Below, in pieces: positions 1 to 13,689 of a DNA stretch of 64,000 bases. The position numbers and the translations under genes are program-made. Numbering within the stretch: position 1 is the stretch's first letter; each line of letters begins with the position of its first letter. The notes below the pieces were generated by a model. That model was not told where the DNA came from. It ran no database searches and saw only the letters and a program-made list of their open reading frames with translations. Origin of the DNA: Anagrus nilaparvatae (taxonomy: Eukaryota > Arthropoda > Insecta > Hymenoptera > Mymaridae); contig JAKSXM010000231.1 in assembly GCA_022575985.1 (NCBI GenBank), positions 25,582,501 through 25,646,500 of the forward strand. The letters run 5' to 3'.

Positions 1-514
1 TGAGAAAGTAATTTAATTATACCTGTAATTGATTGTTGATGCAAACTGTAAAAAAAGAGGCATTTAAGAAGCGCGGATAAAAGGCGAAATACGTTTGTAT
101 CTGCATTCGAAAGTTTTTTGTATTTTAGGCTCAAGAATTTTCACCGAAATCCCGTCAATCAATTGTTCTATTCGTATTTTTCTGTAACAAAAAACACATT
201 TTACCCTTAAAATCACCCGAATCTGATAAAAATCCTCCTTGGAGTTGACAAAATGTTATGAAAGTTAATGGGTATTATTTTTAGTTAAAAATTGCCCTTT
301 TGCCAAATTTCAAGTCTTTAATTCAACTTTTATTTTTTAGGCATAATTTCAAATTTGTAAACAGATCGGGAATTAGGACAGTTAGAAGGTCCTATATTAA
401 GTCTTAAAAATCACTTTTTCCCCTTTAATATAATGTTCTAAATTTTTGAAGAGAAAATTTTTTAATAACCAATCCTATTTTATTTATTTTTTTTAAGAGC
501 AAATTGTACCTATA
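1..514. other. AT-rich intergenic or intronic DNA
   Basis: I see no coding region here. The sequence is A+T-rich, with poly-T runs and no open frame showing codon structure. If netrin continues past the left edge this would be netrin intron, which is inference. Confidence 0.4.
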
Positions 515-1040
515 GTAGAAGAAATTATTACAGACTCTTCCGGTTTTCCACCAACACCAAAAGCCTACGTAAATTTATGTGAAATTCGCTTCATCACAAC
601 CTTAGCCAAAATTTTGTGACATTTAAAATTTTTGGATTAGGCCCCCCATTGGGGTTGGCTTGCCCCTTTTTTGAGGGGGCAAAAGAAAATTGTTTAAAAA
701 GCGATGGGAATCAATTAAAGGTGAATATGAATTTTTTAATTAAATGCGCCCCTTTCAAGTTACAGCTCTTAAAACTTTGATTTTTTCCAATGAAATACTT
801 AAAGTATAAAATTTTTAAGGATTGTAACTTGAAAGGGGTGCATTTAATTAAAAAATTCATATTCACCTTTTCGTTTTAAAATGCCTAAACTAATTCATTC
901 CAATCGCTTTTTTAACAATTTTCTTTTGCCCCCTCAAAAAAGCGGCAAACCAACCCCAATGGAGGTTCATTCAAAAATTTTAAATGCAAAGACTTTTTGG
1001 CTAAGATAGTACTGAAGCGAATTTCACAAAGATTGAGGTC
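515..1040. mobile_element. Inverted-repeat MITE, copy 1 of the GGGGTTGG family
   Basis: The two halves are reverse complements over most of their length. Paired blocks include CCCCATTGGGGTTGG near 645-658, matched at 950-963, and the block AATATGAATTTTTTAATTAA near 724-743, matched on the other side near 841-862. The left end begins with a TIR (AGTAGAAGAAATTATTACAG). The right arm stops near 1040 and lacks that outer TIR, so this copy is truncated on the right. There is no coding capacity. Related copies lie at 5757-6298 and 35940-36065. This is a non-autonomous DNA element whose superfamily I cannot assign. Confidence 0.8.
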
Positions 1041-2229
1041 AAATTTTTGTAATGCAAAATTTTTCATGGAAATTTTTAGGTACACTATTTTTTTTTAATT
1101 TTACATTTACAGGTTTTAAAATATCTTTTTTTTTTTAAAGCAAATTTTAAAAACGACGTCCAGGCTATTATACCAAAAAATGTGTAAAATGAAATAAAAA
1201 AATTTTTGCTTAAATATATTGCTAACGAATACGAAGACAATCGTACAGAGAGAGAAAATATTTGTTGTGCTGTGATTTTAGGAGTTTATTATAAAAATTA
1301 TCGATCTTCTATTATAATTTGGGTCGTATTCTTATAACACGTCGTGACTTTTGTTTCTTTATTTTTATGGCAACTTGTATTTTTATAAATAATATTTACA
1401 TTCAGGCATTAATTCCGCATGTATGACGTTTAAATAAAAGTTGTTATCCAAATTAATGGTACTTTTTTTAAAAAGAAAGAAAATATTGTAATGATTGTAA
1501 ATGGGAGTAATAAATATTCTGTAAATGTAATTTTTTAGTCTTAAAATGTCTGAATTACTTGGCTACAATAAAGTACATAATTAAGTAATAAATAAAGAAT
1601 ACATTGAATAGAAAAAAAAATTTTATTCTTTTTAGTACTTAAAGAAAGTCGTAAAAATTAAAAGAAAATAAATGAAAAATATATAGGAAAAAGTTTAACG
1701 ATTAAATGAGACGAATGTATATTACTGCAACCGTGTAAGTTAAATGAATTAGTTAGTACAGTTTGAGCAATGGAAAAAGTTTCTACTTTAAGCTCTATGC
1801 TCTTAAAATTAAAACAGATGTCTTTTAAGTTATATGGAAAGAAAATTAAATAAAACTCATTTCTAAACTGAAAAAATAGATTAAACAATATTTATATCTG
1901 GAAAATTTACTACTTAATGTGTTTATCACTCATATTACCAATCATTAACTAATTTTAATTTAATATGTCCAACAAATCAATGTATCTGATAAACAAATTC
2001 ATATACACTGTAAAAACTCTTGAATGGGTATATTTACTGTCAGACAAAGACTACTATGCATATTTGAATACTGCTAACCTAAACAGAAAAAAAAAGAATG
2101 ACAAACCTGGGAACGCTGAAATGTTATGGCGCGAATTCAAATTTTAAATTAAATTAAAAATAAAAAACTTTTTTTAATTTTTAAAAAATCATTGCAAATA
2201 AAATAATATTGTTAAAATAAGCATAGATT
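1041..2229. other. AT-rich non-coding stretch
   Basis: Nothing recognisable. Short open frames at 1658-1888 (-) and 1965-2147 (+) are low-complexity, lack flanking splice sites of note and match no family I know. They are treated as chance ORFs in AT-rich DNA. Confidence 0.4.
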
Positions 2230-2230
2230 T

Positions 2231-2263
<33 letters not shown>

Positions 2264-2268
2264 ATGTA
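2230..2268. repeat. (GT)n microsatellite
   Basis: An uninterrupted GT run from about 2230 grades into GTAT units by 2268. Confidence 0.9.
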
Positions 2269-2384
2269 ATCGGTGATATTTTACAACCATTATGGTATTA
2301 AGACCTAATTTTGTTTTCCAAAATTTTTTCATCAAAAAAGCTCGAGGTACTTTTTTCTTTTTTTTAATTTCGATGTAATATCTC

Positions 2385-2685
2385 ATTTTTTTCCATGAAA
2401 GTACTAATGTATCGTTTTTACTCGGTATCTTGAATCTTATAATTTATTTTTTGAAAATAATTTTAGGACGTAGTACTTAATTTCTTTCTATGAAAGTACG
2501 AATATCTAGAATTATCGTTTTTAAAGGATTTCTCCATCAGATACGTAATTTTTCAAAATTTTTTACATAAAAAAATTATAAAAATAACAAAATTGTTTTT
2601 CTTTTTACATGTAGTACCTAATTTTTTCCTATGAAAATACTAATATTTAGAATTATCGTTTTTAATAGGTAAAATTGAGGGTTAT
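2385..2685. repeat. Degenerate direct repeats, about 140-bp period
   Basis: The block TAGTACxTAATTTxTTxCTATGAAA, followed by TAGAATTATCGTTTTTAA, occurs at about 2470 and again at about 2610. A weaker relative (CCATGAAAGTACTAATGTATCG) lies near 2392. The copies are diverged and non-coding. Confidence 0.6.
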
Positions 2686-3465
2686 TTTTTTTTTACAGAA
2701 ATAAACCTTTGTTGAAATTCAAGCAAATTGCAAAAAAAATGTTTAGCTAATTTCTAGCGAAGCAATTTGACATTAGTACTTTCAAGCCTAGAATTTCGTT
2801 AAAATTTCAGTTTCATTTAAAAGTACATCAAGCAGCTAATTTACTTTTTATTTTATTTCTTGGGTAATACTCCAGTCAAATCGCACGCGGTTGGGGTGTT
2901 TAGTTACTAGCCGTCGTGAGATTTAGTTTATTATAGGTTTTTGGATCGCTCATCACGAAAATGAGGGTCTTTTGCAGGAGATATTTGCAGAACACCCTTA
3001 AATTTTCAAAAACCACCCCCAAAAATGGGTGGTATTTTTAGTGTATTCGCAGAAATTTAGGGAATTTTTTTATGAAAAATTAATATGCCACCCTTAAGTT
3101 AGCAAAAATTATTCTTAAAAGAATTTTCGCTATTTTTGCAGTTTGAGTGTCAAAATTTGGTTCACATGGGTTTTTTGGGTTACTGATCAATAATTTCGGG
3201 GAATTTATTCTGAAATATTCATATCAAAACTTTATTTATTGTGTAAATTTTATAATAATAATTACTAAATACTTATAATTAAATGTAAACGGTTCTTCCC
3301 GTAAATTTGTTTGATAAATAAAAAAATAATTTTCACGACATTTTCGTGAATTCGTTATCTCGAATAGTCACTCTCGTGATTACTCAATAAACATTTAATG
3401 AATAAAAATTCGATAAAAATTTAAAATAAAAACATATTAATCTAAAACTTTTTAAATAGTCTAAA
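2686..3465. other. Non-coding flank upstream of the secreted-protein gene
   Basis: No gene is seen. A small hairpin formed by CCACCCCCAAAAATGGGTGG lies near 3013-3035. A candidate initiator (TCAGTT) lies at 3470-3475, 43 bases before the ATG at 3515, and could be the start site of the next gene. Confidence 0.35.
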
Positions 3466-3514
3466 AGTTTCAGTTTCAAAGTAATTGTTTACTCTAGATA
3501 AAAAACGTAAAATA

Positions 3515-4313
3515 ATGATGAAAGTTTCCATATGGATTTTAACATTGTTTATAAACGTTTATTCTGTAAGTAAAATATCAAACAATAAATTATCCTATGA
3601 TCGCAATTAAAAATTGTTTTTTTACGTCCTTGGACAATTAATTTTATTTAGATGGATCCAAATTATGAAAATAATATAAGGATAAATGAATTGAAAAAAT
3701 TTTGTAAAATGTTAATCGAAATCAATGAAAAATTGATAAATGCAGAAAGAAATTTAATAAAGATTGGCAATAAAATCGATAATGAATTTAATGATTTTAA
3801 AACTAATTTAATTAAATCTGTAATTTCACCTTATTATCTGCAGGTACGTTTTTTAAGTTATTTAAAAATTTCATTCTAAAAATAAACTACAAATTAATCA
3901 ACAAATTTCAGAAAAACGTAATTTCCTCCAATAAGGAAAATTTAGATAATCAAATAATCAAAGACATGTTTGAACTGTACAAAAGTAAAACTAATGCAAT
4001 GATTGTTGAGAGAATGAAATACGTTCAGAAATTATCCAATGATTTAAAAGAACAATCGATTATGCATAAAAAAAATAATGATTTTTCGATTATGCGTAAA
4101 AAAAATAATGATTTTATTAAAATTTGCGATGAGGATTTTATAAATTCGAAACATTTATCCATATCTGATAAGGTTTTGTTTACATTTATCATGAACGCAA
4201 AGCGCAATTCTTTGCTTATATCAGAACTTTTAGAATCACTGAATAATGATATCAGGTCTGTAATTTTACCTCAAGTTTATGATATTTCCAGAAACCAATA
4301 TGCTTTATTATGA
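3515..4313 (+). CDS. Small secreted, helical, lysine-rich protein of unknown function
   Basis: The three-exon model is 3515-3565, 3652-3843 and 3912-4313, giving about 214 residues. All splice junctions are GT-AG and phase 0 (donors GTAAGT and GTACGT; acceptors TTTATTTAG and AAATTTCAG). Exon 1 encodes only a signal peptide (MMKVSIWILTLFINVYS). The mature part is rich in Lys, Asn, Ile and Glu, with heptad-like spacing suggesting amphipathic helices or a coiled coil, and it has just two cysteines. Exon 3 holds a tandem 10-residue duplication (SIMHKKNNDF, then SIMRKKNNDF) near 4060-4113. AATAAA signals follow at 4350 and 4424. The architecture (signal-peptide exon, then phase-0 helical exons) resembles the gene at 56054-57102, but I cannot show sequence homology. 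I do not recognise the family. A lineage-specific secreted or venom-reservoir protein is a guess. Confidence 0.7.
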
Positions 4314-4429
4314 TCTTTATTTGTAATTGTACTTTTATGCTCTAGCAATAATAAAACTATGAAATGCTTTTTTTAATTAACAGCAGTTGTTGATTGATAA
4401 CACGTTAATAATTATGACATGCGAATAAA

Positions 4430-5756
4430 ATAAATTTTCAAAGAAATCTTCAAGTTTATGTGTGGTCTTTATTTTATTTTAATCAAGTTTTATTAGTTGC
4501 AAAAAAAGCATATGACACTTATAAAGTAATAAGAAATTAAGAAATATAGATAATAATTGAATACAAACTTTTTTATCAATCATTGATTTGCGCAAGTGCA
4601 TCTTTCGTGCAGAGAGTATATGAATTTCACACTGAAATAATTATATAATTTTTACTTTTGCACCTTTGATATTTTGTATTACAAGGAAGCTATAGCATTT
4701 ACAATCGGATCTTTCATTATATTTGGGTTTTCAGGCACAATAAAAACGAATTGGGTCCACCATAAGGTCAAGTAATGAAAATATATGCATCTGAAATTCG
4801 TTGTTATTGAGCTTGAAAACCCAAATTTCATGCAAAAAATTGATTTTTGGTTGGTTTTGGAATTTTTGGGTCCACCATATTGGAAAAATTAAATACTCTT
4901 TATTTAGGTTTATCGTCCATATTTATTAAACTTAAATTTTAGTGCTCAACGCTTGCACAGGATTTTTGTATATATACAGCTAAATAAAGTTTCTTTTTTA
5001 TGTAATTAAAGAATTGAAAATGTTCATGTGTAGTCTTGGAATTGCATATATGCAGCGTAACGCGTTCCTTAATATGCGTGTGTGGTTATTATCTTAATAC
5101 TCTTGATGCGTGTAGTAAAAAAGCAAAAAGAAAATTCATAATTAAAAAAGAAGTTAAAGCAGTTTCATAAGATTCTTATATATTTGTAATCGCGGAAAAT
5201 GAGGGTTAGATAAGATACGATATTCTCAGGTGGTCCTTTCTTTCTTTGCACACATGCTGACCTTGCTTTTAAACACCCACATACTACATTATCAGCTATA
5301 TTATAAATTTTATTAAAAAAAACTACCTCTTACGACTACTTTTTTTTCTTTTTTTTTATAAATCTTGTCTTCTTGCAGTTTATTTAAGTACGTCTTTATT
5401 GATTAAATTTTGAATATTTAAACCAGCGAGTATATTTATAAAACAAATTAGTATATTTTGACTCGACTCGTTTTTTTTTTGTTAATGAATTGTATTATTA
5501 TTCTTATTAGCATATATTTACAGCAAACATTAAATCTAGACGTATAAATGTCGAGTAGTTAACGGGTGTTGAATACGTGTATGTATTGTAAAGGAGAGAA
5601 TATAAAATTTCCAATAGTATAACTTTTCAAGTGTGTATAAGATCTTGATGGATTATTATTTGTTTTATGAGGATAAATAACATAAAATTCTTATATCATC
5701 ATTATGTATTTATAATTATATGAATCATTCCATGCGATAAGTTCATACAAGATTGA
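4430..5756. other. Non-coding stretch with a diverged repeat
   Basis: No gene is seen. Near 4752-4895 there are two loosely repeated GGGTCCACCATA blocks, each associated with TTGAAAACCC or TTGGAAAAATT. These resemble the tandem repeat at 30975-31340. The remainder is AT-rich. Confidence 0.4.
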
Positions 5757-6298
5757 AGTAGAAAAAATTATTACCCAAAATTAGGTAATTATTGGTTAAC
5801 CACCAACACCTAAAAGTGACCCAAATATTTATGAAATTTACTTTAGTACTACATTAGCTAAAAAGTTGTGGCATTAAAACTTTTTAGAAGAAGCCCCATT
5901 GGGGTTGGTTTGCCTCTTTTTTCAGGTGGCAAAAAGAATTGTTTAAAAACCGATTGATTAATTTTTGCGTTCTAAAACGAAAAGGTGAATATGAATTTTT
6001 CAATTAAATGCACCCCTTGAAAGTTACAGCCCTTAAAATTTTGATTACTCTAAGTAATTCATTCAAAAATATCAAAGTTTTAAGGAGTTTCAAGTTTCAA
6101 AGTTTCAAGTTAAAAAAAAAATTTATATTCACCTTTACCCCCAGGAAGGGGTAAGCCAACCCCACATTGGGTTCGTTAAAAAAGTTTAAATGCCCCAATT
6201 TTTGGCTAAGGTTGTAGTGAAACAAAATTCACAAAAATTTAGGCCACTTTTAGGTACTGGTGGAAAACTGGAAGGTCTGTAATTATTTCCTTTACTAC
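5757..6298. mobile_element. Inverted-repeat MITE, copy 2 of the GGGGTTGG family
   Basis: This copy retains both ends: AGTAGAAAAAATTATTAC on the left and GTAATTATTTCCTTTACTAC on the right. The inner blocks CCCCATTGGGGTTGGTTTGC and GCCAACCCCACATTGGG face each other. Order and spacing of blocks match the copy at 515-1040. It is non-coding. It identifies the outer TIR lost from the right side of copy 1. Confidence 0.8.
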
Positions 6299-6299
6299 T

Positions 6300-9200
6300 A
6301 AGAATTTGTTAAATAAAATTACCCTCAACCAATAAAGTGCAAAATTTTTAAAAGTTTTTTAAATTTGATAACATGTTGTCATTTTAGATATAATATTAAT
6401 GGATGTTCATCAATATTTTAAAATCAAATGGACTGATAGGTTGTTTGATAGGCACCATTTTACTATTTTAAAGTTTCAAAAAAATTAGATCCTTTGAAAA
6501 TGGGTTATTAAATGAACCATTTTGGAAAGAGTTATATTTCAAATGGAATAACTCATGCGAACATTATTTAAAATCGTTGAGTATTTTATGAATCAATATT
6601 TTCAAATACAATCATAACTATAAAACTAATTTTTTTTTCATATACACTTAAAAATTTACTAAATAAATATTACCTCTCTTATTTTATTTTATTTTTTTAA
6701 ATCTAATTTTTAAAAGTTTAAATATTTTTTTTGTATAATAATACTACCTACTTAAGAATTTTTTCGTCGAGTTTATATAATATTACTAATTTTATTTAAA
6801 TAATAAAAAACCTTTTTTTTTGCTTGTATATTTGTAAAATCTTTAGAATTGAAATAATATATCATATACACTTACTAATTTTAATATTTGTTTATTTCAA
6901 TCGTCTTTAATATAATGCAAAATCCATTAAAATTTCTATTTGTCATTTTTTTTTAAATATCATTGTATATATTAGTCGGAACGTTATTTTAAATATTTTC
7001 TCATAGACTCCAAATTTTCTAATAAATGTAATTTTTTTGTCATTGAATTTTCCGAAGTTTTCATTCAAAGACAAAAAAACTAGATCTCAGAAATTTTTGC
7101 AAAAATCTGTCGAGATCCAGAAAGTTCATTTGCTTTTGTTATTTTTTTTTTAGATTTCTAAAAATATTGAATTTTATAAAATACATTTAAAACTCTATAT
7201 TTTTAAAATTAGGCTAAATTTTAACTCGGCTCGAATCCTATAATTATTAACAACTTTAATACCGAAATTTCGAAACACTATTGTTATTGGAAAGCACATC
7301 TTTCTTGAAGCAGCAAATTTATAAATTAACTTTCAGACTAATGTACAAAAATACGTATGCAGTCTAGCACATATAATATTTATAATTAAGTATTTTGACA
7401 TACACCCAATAAAAAAAAATGTATAGGATAATAATTAATCATTTATATAAATAAGAGATTTAATTATTGAGAGAAAAAATAGTACATTGACCTTTTATTT
7501 CTGTTAATAAAAATACATAAATATGTAGAAAAATTCATTTGTACGACAAGATTGATGATATGATACTTTTTCTCTCTATATAATAATTTAACCTTAAAAA
7601 AATTCTATCTATTTTTTTATATTTTCTCATATATGTCAGTACAAACATTCTAAAGCTTTCATCTGGTAATATAAAAAAACACCCTTAACTTTCTCTCTCT
7701 CTCTCTTTCCTAGTTGTCAGATTTTTCACACTTATATTCTCTTATTACTGTATTTTTTAACATGATCTTGACAAATAATCGTCATCATTTTTTTTACTTT
7801 TGTTTTTTTATCCAAAAAAGTAAAACAAAAGTCTCAACGGACCGATATATCATAAAAACTAAAAACATACTAACTTTTACAAATATCCTCTTTTTTTTAG
7901 ATAATACAAGAGAAAAATTTAGAAAGTCATAAACAAACAACTATACTCTTTAACTTTTCTTCTTTTTTATAAAAAATTAGTCATATCTCTCTATTTCTCA
8001 AAATAGTCTACATGGATCAAAATATCAATTTCTTCAATTTTCTTTTTTTTATTTTTTATTTTTTTCAAACCAAAGAAACAATTACAGTAAGCAAAATGTA
8101 AAAATTACATTATTTGGTATACTGTAGAGGAGTAACGGTCAATATAATTTAGAACTGAAATGGTCTGAAAACCAAGCTGAAAACAGCGTATCTTTTCCGA
8201 GAAAATGTTAAACAATGAAATTTCGAGTCGTATATAAATATTTATATTGTATTATTATATGAAAACAAGAAATATAATATTTAATATACGGTAGAACGTA
8301 ATATGAAATATAGTAAATTTTGTAGATTAAAACCTCGAGGGGGTTACATACATTCGTACATGTAGTTTTTAAAAGGTAACATAATCGAGAAGGTAAGGAA
8401 CTAAAATTAACGAGGAACGAGATTTATCCCCGAGGCGTCAAGCAAAAATATACATTATATTCTATTTATTTTCACTTTATTTACAATGTGCCAAAACTTT
8501 TTAAATTATTTATTAAAAGTAATCAAGTTCCATTATAAATTTTTCCAATTTACCATCTAAGTATGTAGTTAAAGTGATGACGAGAAGAAAGGTTAAGCAT
8601 GACACGTGTTTATTTTCTCTTTACATACAAAGAAGAGAAGAAGCTTCCGATTATGGAAACTGTAAAGTGGGACCACCCATGAACCTGCTGTTATATGCAG
8701 TTCTGTAAACTCGTATTAATTTAATTACAGATAAATAACCAAAATTATTGTTGGATTTTTAACAAAATTATTTTATCACAAAAATTTTAAAATATTTAAT
8801 TTATTGATACATTTTTTTAGTTTTTTATTTTATTTTTATGTTATTTATCCTAAAATGTATGATAATGGAGTCAATTTTAAAAGGTGATTTTTTTATTGGT
8901 CCATAAATTTCAGAAGATAATGTGCTAAGTAAGTTTTTTACAAATTTGTATATTTTATAAAGTTGCGGATTAACTTAATTAAGTAAACGAAAATAACATA
9001 AAAGCAACAGAGTTTTTGTATCTGAGGTTTTTTTTTGCCAGCATTTCTGTGAGCCCATTTTATATCACCGAGTAAAAATTATGAAGTTTCCACCTTGACA
9101 AGAAATTAGAGAGTAACAAAATATGAGCAAATCATTTATAATTTTTCGATCGGAACTTAATTAAACAGTGAAGCAAGACTTAACTACAGTCCTTTTTATT

Positions 9201-12200
9201 TACAAGAAGATAAATTACACTTATAAACGAAATAATACACTGTATAATTCACACTTGATTAAAACATAACTTTTAGAAATATTTTTTAAACGATACCAAT
9301 TACACATTTCATCGATAAATCATTATTAATTCCATAATTACTTAATAATAACATAATATTTTATTCCAAACTTACTTTAATATGATAAACCCTTTCAAAT
9401 AAAAACACTTTTTTTATACCTGTAATTTTCATGGGTTAAATTAACCAAAAATATATTACCAGCTCTATTGCCAATATTAAACCATGATATTCTTAGTTGA
9501 TTGAGAGCTCAATCAAGACAGAAATACGGCTTAGCTTTTTTTTCAAACTCATCCTATTTTTGATACGAGTTCCAGCTGACGGGCGAGTATTATTCTTTTT
9601 TTTCTTTTTTTTGTAATGTTTGAACGATTAGAATGAATATACGAGTAATATTTATAAATATACGCAGGAAAAAAATTATTCCCCAGGCAACGCGAGGATG
9701 AAATTCGATGAAGATCGACGATGCACTTTGGCTGCTAGGTATTTTTTTGTATTTTGTTTCATCTATAAAAAAAAATATGGGAATTTGATTTTCGATGCTT
9801 TGAACTGTCGAAACGTAGTACAAAATATATACGATATCGACATTGTTTTTTTTTTTTATTTCAGAAAATAGGTAACATTTTTCTTCATTATCGTATTGAA
9901 AAAGTTAAAAAAAAAAACAGAAAAATTGATAAAAGTAAAAAAATATTAGATTTCATATGTTGTTTTACAAAAAAATATTCATTTGCATTTTTATTGTACT
10001 TTTTTTTTTTAATTACGTTTTAATTTAAAAATATTAAAATTTACATTGAATTTTACATTTTCTTATAATTTACAATTCCCATGGCACCCATCAAATTGTA
10101 TTATAATTTACTAATTGTATACCGACAAGTCATAAAATCCATTACCCTGTACAAATTAGAAATAAATTAAATTTTATTTTAACATTTGTTTTAATATTAA
10201 CGAATTCCCAAAGGATTAATATTAATTTTTTTATTTTCAGTGGAAGAATATTGCACTGCATAGTTTTTAAACTTTTAGGAATTTTAATGAGGAGATCTAA
10301 ATAAATATTTAATATCTGGATTAAAAGAGGTACTAATTAATTAAGTGCTAGTAAAAAAATAAGCCCAAATCAGCCAGTACATAAAATATTCCCATGAGAG
10401 ACTATAATACGAAAAATGCCCCAGAGAACAACCCGGTGGTAAATAGCCCCAAAAACAGATTAACAAAAAGAAGCCTCCTAAAGCAAATGGTAGTTGGTTT
10501 ATAAAGAAATTTCGTGCAAATATTATAAGGTAGCCTTACCAGGTCATGTCTCCCGATCGGAATAATTTTTTCACCACCTTTTAATATATAAAAAATATTT
10601 TTTCTGTGAAATTTTCAGCCATCTAGGTCCTCGGAAGCCGAGTTACACCGAAAAAAAGCTTTTTAAATTTCTTCGGTTTCTTAAAAATTTTGGCCATGAC
10701 GCGGGATCCAGAATGATTCATATGAGAATAATAAAAAATAGCCCCTTAAGGAAGTGGAAAAATAAAAGCTTTGGAGGAAGTCCTCATAAATAATTAGGAT
10801 ATATTCTAGATACTTACTAGTAGATTTTATAAAAATGTTTTTTTTTAAATTCGTATATAATTATTCTAGATTTAACGTTGACTTCAAAGATTAGTTCTCC
10901 ATAAAAGGGCAAGTTTTTAATTTTTCTTTTTGTCAAATTCTTCAGGTTTTCTTATTAAACAAATATCATCTTTATAAAAAGGTTAGAACTAAACATAAAT
11001 GTCAACTATTTAATTAAAATCTATAAGTATTATAAACTATATTTTATTCATTGGGATGTTAACATTAATTTAACATAATAACAAGAATAAGTTTAAGAAC
11101 CAACAGTTATAGATATCATTGAATAGTGATACTATATCTAAGGAAATTTACTACTGACCTGCAAAATCCTCTTTTGTTAGCTTTTCTAATTAGTACCGAA
11201 GAAGTAATCGAACCAAGTATAAGTACTCGAGTATAAATGATAAGGACTGTAGTAATCTTCTTTAGGGATTTAATGCAAATTATATATATATACCGCTAGA
11301 CGTTAAATAGGAACTTGTCTAAGATCTCGATATTATTAAAAAATTAATTATTAATTTTGCAAATAATTATAAAATAGATTTTATTTTAATTAACTTACTC
11401 GAAAGCTCTACCGATGCTCTTAAGTCTATTAGAAATTGAATTTTACAAAGAAAAGACAAAATCGATATGCAATTAAGATTCTGGGAGAGTAAGTAAGAGT
11501 TTCTCCGTGTAGGAGTAAAAATAAAAAATAAAAAATTTTCTAAATAAAAAGTCTTTTAGAGAACGAGCGAGATACATTAGTAAAAGCACGCCTAAGGCAG
11601 ATCGAACGTCGACGAGTCTCTCGCACTCTGACGCTTTCGTATCGAAGACACATTATTATTATAATAGCAGTTATCGCACAGTCAACTTATATATTATATA
11701 GACAGAGAGTCTGCGGCTAAAAGAGAGAAGAACTCCTCGAACAACATTTGCGGTGGGCATATGGAGCTTATATCATTGTGATTAGACTTTAACATTAAGA
11801 GGAAGTTTTGGAAAGTTTTAGCTGGTAGTACTATTTCTATATGCATGGCGATTTTAGTGTCACGCTCTATATTAGAAACTTGTGTAATGAGATCATTTGA
11901 TTAAACTCGGCTCACAAGGTGTCTTTTAGATTGTTAAACAAGATTTTGAATTAACATAGATAATACCTAATAATCGAATTTCTCCAACTCTGAAATAATA
12001 ATAACAACAGTAAGACACCTGTCGTTTTTCATCGTTTTAAATGGTTTTAAATAGTTTTAAATAGTTTTTATGATATATTACAGAGCTTAAGTGCATAATA
12101 GTAATACATAATTTTAAGAAGCTCAAAATCTAAATATACTTATTTACCAAAAATGAAATACACACTAATAATAATTCAGTCATGCAAATATATATATCTT

Positions 12201-12598
12201 TCTCACGTATCATATACTTCAAAAGAAAAAGCTTGTTTAAACTTTAAAGCTCATTTTACACGTACTTTAGATCATTAGCAATTTATAGAGGGAATCTAAA
12301 AAATCATTATTTTTATTCTATTATTATTTTTATTTTTATAATCAAATTTTCATTTTTTATTATCTACGCAGAGAAAAATCTTTTCACATATTTTTACTTG
12401 TATTTTTATGCAGACTTTAAAATATTCCTCTTCATCAACTCACATTTTTTTGTTTTTCTTTATACTTTTTGTCAAGCTTATGTTCATTTCCCTGTTTTTT
12501 ATCTGCATTTGGCTCATTTCGCGTCAGTTGAACTTTGGTAAAAAATTAAATACTTTTGTAAAATGTTTTATAAATTATTAAATTTTTCTATTATTAAT
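6300..12598. other. Long AT-rich non-coding stretch with small GC-richer islands
   Basis: No exon is recognised. Patches with less A+T stand out at about 8330-8450, 8570-8710, 9660-9740, 10370-10780 and 11560-11780. The 10370-10780 patch (with CTCGGAAGCCGAGTTACACC) reads like an old transposon remnant. The others have no inverted ends and could be regulatory DNA or untranslated exons; that is inference. A short 11-bp microsatellite (AAATAGTTTTA) lies near 12040-12070. Confidence 0.35.
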
Positions 12599-13108
12599 GT
12601 AGTCGTATCATAGAGCCTTCTTTCGTAGTATTTTTTTTTGCTGATAGGTCCATAAAATTTTCCAACGAGTATTTGTTTTTTGGCTCGCTGAATACGAATA
12701 TAAAATACGTTTTACCAGAAAATTGTGCAATTGCCCACAATAAGAATTTAAAGATTATATTTTGCAGTTATTTTCTGATATTTGTTGGTTAAATATGTGT
12801 CTTGAGTCGCTGAATCATCAGTTTGACATCACTTGACATCAGTTTTTACCTAAAATTTTCTATTTGCCTACTACAAGCAATTTCAGGTCATTATTTTTGA
12901 TTGAACTGAAAAAATTTAGGTAAAAACAAATATAATATTCGTGTTCAGCGACCCAAGAAATATATTTAACTGACAAAAATCATAAAATAACCGCAAAACA
13001 TAACCTCCAAATTCCTATTGTGGGCAACAAAAAACATAAATACTCGTTAAAAAATTTCATGGACCTATTGGCAAAAAAAAGTTACTACGAAATAAAACTC
13101 TACGACCA
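12599..13108. mobile_element. Foldback element of about 510 bp
   Basis: The ends are imperfect inverted repeats: GTCGTATCATAGAGCC on the left, with GGCTCTGTG and TACGACCAC on the right. Paired internal blocks include GGTCCATAAAATTTTCCAAC with its complement near 13050, TTGCCCACAATA near 12735 with its complement near 13015, and TCGCTGAA with TTCAGCGA. The left arm carries about 45 extra bases around 12685-12730. No ORF is present. Confidence 0.75.
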
Positions 13109-13687
13109 CACTAAATCTGGGGCTCTGTGAAAAAATATAATATAGTGTATCATAAATAATTCAGTTAGATCTTGGCTTTGCCCCTCTTGTAACTTTATAG
13201 GAAACAAGAATTGCATATTATTTTTTTGAAATTCTTAGTTTCTATACCAAAAACAGCAGAACTCTAAGCTACTAAGTTGACACGAAATGTCTCATATAAG
13301 TACCTTTATAATTGTTTCGCATTTTCTTTTGAGAGACCATACTACACAAATACATTTATATTTTGATATTTCCTTGTTCTAACTAAAAAAAAAGGTAAAA
13401 TAATAATAAATATATTTTTTGTTTGCAAGAATCTATGTTTTTTATGAGACGAAAGAAGGCGTTGTACGGCGTTATATTATAAAGCACCAATTTACGAGGA
13501 CGCGATACCCCGCGAACAAATTTAAAATTAACGAGGCGAATGCATACTGTACTACTTGTGAATAATATGTTATAACGTTGATTATTATTTAAAACAGACG
13601 TTTTTTTTCATCTTTTTACTCTCGTTAATTTTATTTTCCCATACAAAAAAATATTTTTTCTTTCTTTTGAAAAAAAATGTTGAATTA
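13109..13687. other. Non-coding gap between two foldbacks
   Basis: No gene is seen. A GC-richer patch lies at 13440-13560 (AAGGCGTTGTACGGCG and nearby). The reading frame overlapping 13585-13797 (-) runs into the foldback arm and is not a gene. Confidence 0.35.
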
Positions 13688-13689
13688 TA

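Noticed and set aside
7714..7932. 72-codon open frame after a CT repeat
   Set aside because: Low-complexity Phe/Thr/Lys frame with no conserved motif.
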